A stretch of DNA of 64,000 nucleotides, taken from Dolomedes plantarius. Taxonomy: Eukaryota; Arthropoda; Arachnida; Araneae; Dolomedidae. Shown here piece by piece: positions 58,035 to 64,000 of the stretch (position 1 is its first letter; each line of letters starts with the position of its first letter). Both the position numbers and the translations under genes were made by a program. Under the pieces are notes generated by a model. It was not told where the DNA came from. It did no database searches and saw only the letters and a list, made by a program, of their open reading frames with translations. The stretch lies in assembly GCA_907164885.2 (NCBI GenBank), contig OU015501.1:60749119-60813118 (forward strand). Direction: 5' to 3'.

Positions 58035-59142
58035 TTGTCGATCTTGGTTCAGTGTATTTGTTGATTTATACATAAATCGACATGAAAAATACAATATGGT
58101 TAACAAAATCAAATTCTAACCAGATATAGGTCTAAATATATGTAACATGCAAGGGAAACCTAGCACATATCTCATTAAATCTGCAAGGATTTATAATCTT
58201 GATTAAGAATCAAATGTATGCTTAATTAAGAAATGTTTGCCTCCCACACAGAAGCATTTACTTCCCTTACTTTCCATGATATTATAGTTAACAAATAATA
58301 AAAAGAGCAAAATTTCACTGTTGTAAAAACACTGATGTCAAGGTATTTTTAATTTGCTGTATGACTGCTACATTTTAAATGAGAATTTCATATAAAATAT
58401 AGCATACAACTGATTAAAAAAAACCAAAGCAAATATGTAAATTACTAAAAATAATAAAGAAATTCTCACTTGACACTAGAACTACCACACCTGTCAGAAT
58501 AACTAATTTTAACACTGTGCATGTAGTAGACAAAAGTATATCCTTAAATGTCTGTAGTTCTAGAGTTAACTATATTAAACAGAATTAACATAGTAAAATG
58601 TGCATGAGTAAAGCAGACAAGGAAAAATACATATTAGGGATTTTAAACACTTAGATATTTAATATTTCTTTTGCATAGTCTATTTTTTCAATACAAGTTA
58701 AAAATATATAACCAAAACAAATGACAATTTCATTTTACACATTTCAAGGTCTTTAACTGGTAAAAGTTAATACCAAAAAAATTCAGTTTATAAGCTTTGA
58801 AGTTGACCTAAAAATCTCCTTAAACAGGTTTTACATAATTGCAATTAAACATACTCACACTATACAAATATCACACTGTATAAAAGACCTATCAAAGATG
58901 TAGGCAGACAGGGAAACTCAAATGCTAAGCATCCTTCCCCTCCCCTACAACAATATATAAACTAGATGTACAGGTTAAAATAATATGTAAACAAGATTTG
59001 TTTTCCTTTTAAGGTTTTTGACATATTTTAAACATCACTATTTTGTACTTTATATTTTGTAATTAATTTTAAAAATTAATAAGTGCTAAATTGCTTGAGA
59101 AAAATATAGGACAAATGTTTGTCAATTATAGGTTAACAGTAA

Positions 59143-59452
59143 TTAATTGCTCTTTTTTAAAACCATTTGACGAAATGTTAGATTTATCCTCACATTTATA
59201 GCTTTTTTTCGAACAGGAAGACTATGATACCAGAATCGATTTGTAGGCCAATCCATTAGTAAAAGACTTCCATGTTCTAATTCTATCTTAACAGGGTCTA
59301 TTTTACTAACTGACTTATTACCTCGAGAATCTTTGTGTTTGAAAATAAAATCTCTAGCCTGACCCAAGGATAATGATGCAATGGGAGCTGTTGCTACAAG
59401 ATCTTTTTCATCATCTCTATGCTCTCCCATGTGATCCAAGCCATCTTTGTAC
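59143..59452 (-). CDS. ALKBH2: ALKBH2-type DNA dioxygenase, terminal exon
   Basis: This - strand exon encodes the C-terminal catalytic part of an AlkB-family Fe(II)/2-oxoglutarate dioxygenase, which directly reverses alkylation damage (1meA, 3meC) in nuclear DNA. The acceptor TTTTTCTTAG precedes 59452 in phase 2, giving the family sequence NR-YKDG across the junction. Visible motifs: HRDD (iron ligands His and Asp), HKDSRG, WYHSLP (distal His ligand) and RINLTFR (2-oxoglutarate-binding arginines). The stop is at 59143-59145, matching the usual C-terminal length. Similarity is clearly higher to ALKBH2 than ALKBH3, judging by PIASLS and HGSLLLM. The gene is convergent with the VWC gene. Confidence 0.93.
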
Positions 59453-60347
59453 CTAAGAAAAATAATACCACTTTCTTACACACCATATGCATAATCTTAC
59501 AGAAAACATACATAATTATAATTGAGATTGTAACACACATACATTGTCGGCCCTGGTAGAGCTTGTATCTTCAAAGAAAATAGAACTGAGCAGACTGCAA
59601 TCTCTAGGTTTGCCAGTGCCCACTTGAGATGCCTAAAATGTGATCCACAAAACAAAACTTTTCCCACTTGTTAAAAGAATAATACTGAGCAGGCCACTCT
59701 TGACCACATCCTAATTTGCTTAAATTTAACTAGAGCGGACTTTATTACTGATCCTTGCCTATTAATTGATCTCCTGAGGATTCATGAGCACATGGATCTG
59801 ATCTAGCACTGCTAGACCAGGAGGGATTAGAAACAACAACACAAATACATACCTCTGATTTCATATGTATCTCCAGCAAGCAGTTGAGTTGCTTTAAAAT
59901 TTTATTTTTCATCAAATACTGTAAATTCTCTCTCTCAATTTGATTTTGCAAACAAATTTACTTAAAATTTACAAACAAACTGATTTTGCAAAAAAATTTA
60001 CTTGCAAACAAATAACCTATTATAATACCCTTTGAGATTATAGTTGACTAGTAACTTAGCATCAATAATATCAAAGAGTTAAATATCTGAGAGTTAAGCT
60101 ATCCAGATTTTTTTAAAAACTTTTGAAAATTAAATGTTCTAAAACAACATTTTTCGAGCATTTAAAAAGGCATTGAAAAATAATTCTTTCTCAAGGCCTG
60201 TCAAAATCATGTAATATAAAAAAATAAATAAATTCAAGAAAAAATTAAAGTCTCATATAATTTGCAATTTTTTTTAAAATTTTCAATGGCAAAGAATAAG
60301 ACGTTTTACAAACAGAACAAAACTTTGTGAACATATAACGTGAACAG
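59453..60347. other. ALKBH2 intron sequence with a small SINE D tail fragment
   Basis: Mostly AT-rich. 59800-59850 (CTGCTAGACCAGGAGGGATT then AGAAACAACAACAC) matches the 3' end of SINE family D in + orientation. Confidence 0.5.
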
Positions 60348-61410
60348 TCAATATCTCATCATCTGACCTCTAGCGTTCCAATACTTCTCCACCTCAGAGG
60401 CTCCATGAAGCACTGGGCACCTTCTGATGTGGGTCTTGTCAATTTCTTTACTTAACCTGCAGAGTGGGCAATTTGGGCTGGTATGAATACCAACATCATA
60501 GAGATGACTCACCAAGCAATCGTGACCAATTTCGAGCCTAAAATTGACCACTGCTTTATCTCATGGTTTGTCCTTTTTTTTTTCTTTCCAAGATATCTCT
60601 CCAGCTCTTATTTGAGACATGCGTCATAAGTTTGTCTCACCATTTTTGCTTTAAAAATTTACGTATATATAGTTTTGCAGAATGGAAGGAACAAATTGTA
60701 GATAACTTTTGAACTATTACAGTACCTTCTTTTGCAAGTTTGTCAGCCTAATCATTTCCGTAAAGGCCACAATGTCCGGGGATCCATTGTAAGACAATAT
60801 CTTTACCCCCAGTCTCAGTTTTTCCAAAAGAATTTGGCATTCAAGGATTTCCTCAGAGAATGGACAAGCCCCTAGTCAAATTGCCTGTAGTGCTGCCCTT
60901 CAGTCCGAGAGAATAACCACTCTGTCAAAGCAGAAACTTGGGGTGTTAATCTGTCTTAGGGTTACACAAATATCTATCACCTCACCATCAAAGGCAGTTT
61001 TCTGTATGCCCATGTGTATGTAGAACAAAAACTGGGTGGAAAAGATTCCTGTATCGACATTTGGTTAACCCTCAATAAATTAACCATCCATCTAGATGTG
61101 TAACCAGTCCAGTTCAGGATATAGTGTATGTATGGTCTCAAGGGCCAAGGTCTTGAAATTACCTTGAGATGTTTGTTTTTCAAACTACGTTGAATAAGAT
61201 CTTAGTTAATATTTCTCCTAGTCAACTCCATGGACTACGGAGTTTCAGAAAAACCTGAAAAGTCTCATTTTCCAATTCAAGATCTAATCTAAGTTCCATC
61301 ACCTTCTGGAGGTATAATTTGCAACTTAAACCTCCATGTCTAGACCAGATATGGGCACATTAAATCCATAAACCGGAAAGTCCCTCTATGAGGTCAAGGA
61401 AGCTGGAAGA
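60348..61410 (-). pseudogene. Non-LTR retrotransposon RNase H region, degenerate
   Basis: On the - strand the order is: WLHI and MDGxFIEG (remnant of the YTDGS RNase H motif, with stops), GIQKTAFDGEVIDI, DRVVILSD (catalytic Asp segment), then after a frame change LQWIPGHCGLYGND and ADKLAKEGT. It ends with FRLEIGHDCLVSHLYDVGIH and CPLCRLSKEIDKTH, a CCHC-like finger typical of the C-terminus of arthropod Jockey/RTE-like elements, followed by YWNARGQM and a stop at 60348-60350. Several in-frame stops and at least two frameshifts make it inactive. The reverse transcriptase proper is not recognised; the part from about 61180 to 61410 is weakly similar to the segment between it and RNase H. Confidence 0.8.
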
Positions 61411-61810
61411 GAGGTTCTCATAGAAAATGCATAAAACAATATCATTAGATAATACATTCATACAAAAACTGAAGTCCACAATGAATTGCTAGCTCCTAGA
61501 TTAATCTCATTGCTATATCCTTTTGACAACAGATACATTATCAAAATAAATTTAGATCTTGAGCCTATTCAACAGTGTCTTGAACATGAGTTTTATGCTT
61601 ACTAAGAGCTTCTGAGCAGAATATAGCTGCTACTCACATTAGACACAAACAGTGTCATGTTTGCTAAAATTACTTAATTTGTGTTTCGATATTTTTTCCC
61701 ATATAGGCCTGATTATCTGTATTTATCATTACACATCAAATAAAACTTACTAAATTGAAAAGTTAAGAGAAAAAACAAACAAACAAACCAGAACTGAAGT
61801 AAAATTTTAC

Positions 61811-61959
61811 CTGTTAACTAAAACAAAATTAAAAGATTGTCCAGAAACAGATTCAACAATCTTTTTCAACTCCAAAATTATTCTACATTTGCTCCAGGGA
61901 ACAGCTGGAACGCAGTTACCAGAGAAAGCATAAGATAGCCCTGGATCACCATAAGAAAC
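61811..61959 (-). CDS. ALKBH2: ALKBH2-type DNA dioxygenase, internal exon
   Basis: A 149-bp - strand exon, phase 0 at its 5' end and phase 2 at its 3' end. The acceptor ends TGATTTAG and the donor is AACAG|GTAAAA. It encodes the segment from SYGDPGLSYAFSG to GQSFNFVLVNR, which aligns with the ALKBH2 region just before the HxD motif. Joined to 59452-59143 it reads without interruption. Upstream exon(s) with the N-terminus were not recognised in 61960-64000 and probably lie beyond the right edge. The 2.4-kb intron between the two exons contains a non-LTR retrotransposon relic. Confidence 0.9.
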
Positions 61960-64000
61960 CTAAATCATTAATTTTTCATTTTTAGTATTGATATTTATGG
62001 ATAGAGGAAATATAAAATTAAACAAAGATAATAAAAATCTGTTAAAAAATACAACTATAATTTATCTCAATTTATGAATATTTTGTGAAGATATCATAAA
62101 ATTTGAATATATGAACCAAATTAATCAAAACCAATCAAGTTAGGAATTTTAAATTTCAAAAAATAATTTAATATTAATGTTAATGGTATGTATCCTCATA
62201 TTTATTAATTTTATCACAAGTTTGCGGTTGAACATTTTAATAAAGGGTATTAGAAAAGTACACATTTTTGAAGTATTCATAGAAATAATAGTGTTAAAGA
62301 GAAAATGCTGTAGATATGACAGCATTCACAGATTTGACTACATAATTCACAAAAATTTCGAGAATGTCCTTTGAAAAATAGTTAAAAAGCAAGATATTAT
62401 GCACTGATTAGTTCAATTATCAAAGCTATTAAGCTAGATAAAAATTAATTCACCTCAATTTTTATTTTATTGTACTCTAATAGATATACAAAATGAATAA
62501 TTTTTCAATGTAATAATTTGAAGCAAGACATTAAGTACTGAAAAAAAGTTTTTTTGTTGATTATTCTTGTACATTCCAAAAAGAAAGCAACATCCATGAA
62601 AAATAAGTATGTGATCATTAGAATAAGTGTGGTGAACACTTCATAAACATTTATGACAGTTAAGATCCAGCAGAATTAACCTATAACAACTTATGTTACT
62701 GAACGATATGTAATATGAATCTTCATCAAACCACAGATCATAAACTAATATGCTTTCTTTAACTATAGGTATACAGACTATAGTACACTTTTCATCAATT
62801 TGGTCATGTCTATTTTATTTACACAAAAGGTACAGCTCTGTTCAGCTCTGCTTTCAGAGGGGGGGTGCTTTCTGATGCACCCCCCTGCCAAGTTTGACAA
62901 TTTTATGTATTGGGTACAAACTATGTAATTTTTGTGAGAATTTGTTTTTGTGGCAACCCAGTGTGAATGGCTATTTAGTCGTAAGCGCTTGTGGCACTAA
63001 TCAGATAGAAAGTTTTCACTGCTTGTTTATTATGTGATTTAATATGGCGGTCATGTTGTCACAAATTATTAATGACGTAATTTGGATAGTATTAGATGTA
63101 GATTTTTGAGAGATAGGCATACTGTTGGGGTTGTTAGGGATATAAATTGGGAGGAATCAAAATTTCTGTTAAAAGCGTTGAATAATGTTTTGTATTTTTG
63201 CTATTTCTGCTGTACTTTTTTCTCATTCGTGCGTCATTACTTCTGCGTTTCAGTTTTTGATTGAGGTGGTGGATTTTAAATGCGCTGCGTGAAGTTAAAT
63301 GTTTGTATCTTCTAGAGTGTAATTTGTGCAAAATGAGTGACATGACTGAACTGAGGTTGCTGTTTAAGATGGATTTTATGAGAAACAGGTGTATAATAGG
63401 TTTTTGCATGGAGAATTACCGTTCATGCCTACTACTTCATACAGCGAGCAAAAGGTTTGTCTTACTGACCACTACAGCCAGTAGAAGGTTTGTTTTACTC
63501 ACTGCTACAGCCAGTGTATTCATGGCAAAGCCAGCAGCTGGGGATTTCTGTGATGTTTTGGGGCTGGTTCGTAGCGTAGCATACCAAGGGTATTTGAGCA
63601 AAGCAAAGATCCTATGTGCACATATGAGTTTCATATACCTAACGGTAAGTTTGTTTTCCAACTTATTTGTCCTTTGTTGGTCGCCATTGATGTTTTTGCT
63701 TACATTTCACACTTTAAGCCTAACAGGTCTGCGAAAACGGGATTTTGCCGACTTTTCGCCAAGAGGGTGCATCTGACAGAGCTGTTCCATATTAAAAAAA
63801 TGGGAAAATTCAGCATTTTTTAACACAACTCAGAAAATTTTCTTCAGGATAAACAGAAAAAAAAAGTTTATTAGGGTGAAGTGCAGTAAGTGAGAACCCA
63901 AAATCGTATAGTTCCACTTTGTATCTAAATAAGTTTTTAACAAGTGGTTGTATTTGTATGAAAATTTGCATATATACTTTTGGTTATGTTACACATTTAT
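61960..64000. other. Upstream intron of ALKBH2 or 5' flank
   Basis: No ALKBH2 N-terminal exon was recognised. It includes a GGGGGGTGC/GCACCCCCC hairpin at 62860-62885 and a possible element with an open frame at 63261-63776. Confidence 0.35.
63261..63776 (+). other. Unrecognised 171-codon open frame with a 33-bp tandem repeat
   Basis: The frame is less AT-rich than its surroundings and contains 2.3 copies of an 11-residue repeat (TASKRFVLLTT, TASRRFVLLTA) from about 63441 to 63515. A hydrophobic stretch follows (about 63620-63710, IYLTVSLFSNLFVLCW). I recognise no family. ACAGCTCTGTTCAG at about 62832 and its near reverse at about 63776 could be ends of a transposable element enclosing it. 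Confidence 0.25.

Larger units (their letters stand above)
55040..59142. other. 4.1-kb region between convergent genes, likely 3' UTRs and intergenic DNA
   Basis: It starts with the VWC gene 3' UTR. The rest has no open frame and almost no recognisable transposon, unlike the rest of the window. It is very AT-rich, with a (TA)n tract near 56659-56679. The part next to ALKBH2 may be that gene's 3' UTR, but I cannot place its end. Confidence 0.45.

Overview
The window looks like nuclear DNA from an arthropod, most likely an arachnid (a spider is my best guess). It is AT-rich, with long introns, many microsatellites, several tRNA-derived SINE families, and hAT, Tc1/mariner, pogo-like and piggyBac-like elements. 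No bacterial-type operon, CRISPR array, rRNA gene or clear functional tRNA gene is visible. The taxonomic guess is inference from repeat style and gene content, not from a diagnostic marker.

Two host genes are visible, arranged tail to tail. (1) On the + strand, nine exons between 18996 and 55039 form the 3' part of one gene. It encodes a secreted-type, Ser/Thr-rich protein with three complete 10-cysteine von Willebrand factor C (VWC) modules and a 6-cysteine half module at the C-terminus. The nearest match I know is insect tenectin. Every internal exon is symmetric phase 1-1, so modules could be skipped or shuffled without a frameshift. Joined, the exons read through 1,439 codons. The 5' exons lie upstream and none was recognised in 1-18995. 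(2) On the - strand, two exons (61811-61959 and 59143-59452) encode the catalytic C-terminal part of an ALKBH2-type DNA dioxygenase. Its first exon(s) were not found in the window.

The rest is mobile-element sequence and unexplained AT-rich DNA. 1-18995 is probably upstream intron. It holds a mariner-type deletion derivative, a large inverted repeat around TA microsatellites, a hAT element carrying a transposase C-terminus, a 2.2-kb decaying tandem array and two hAT MITEs. The 10.2-kb intron at 30528-40745 holds a three-layer nest (pogo-like MITE hit by a SINE and by a TTAA-flanked piggyBac-like MITE) and three more hAT MITEs. The intron at 43443-47870 is packed with transposon remains, including a Tc1-type element with catalytic spacing DD36E and a MADF-domain pseudogene. 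The intron at 51851-54923 carries a second copy of the hAT family and an apparently intact DD34E Tc1-like transposon. A non-LTR retrotransposon RNase H relic lies in the ALKBH2 intron. The 4.1 kb between the two host genes is nearly free of recognisable transposons and contains a perfect 23-bp hairpin.
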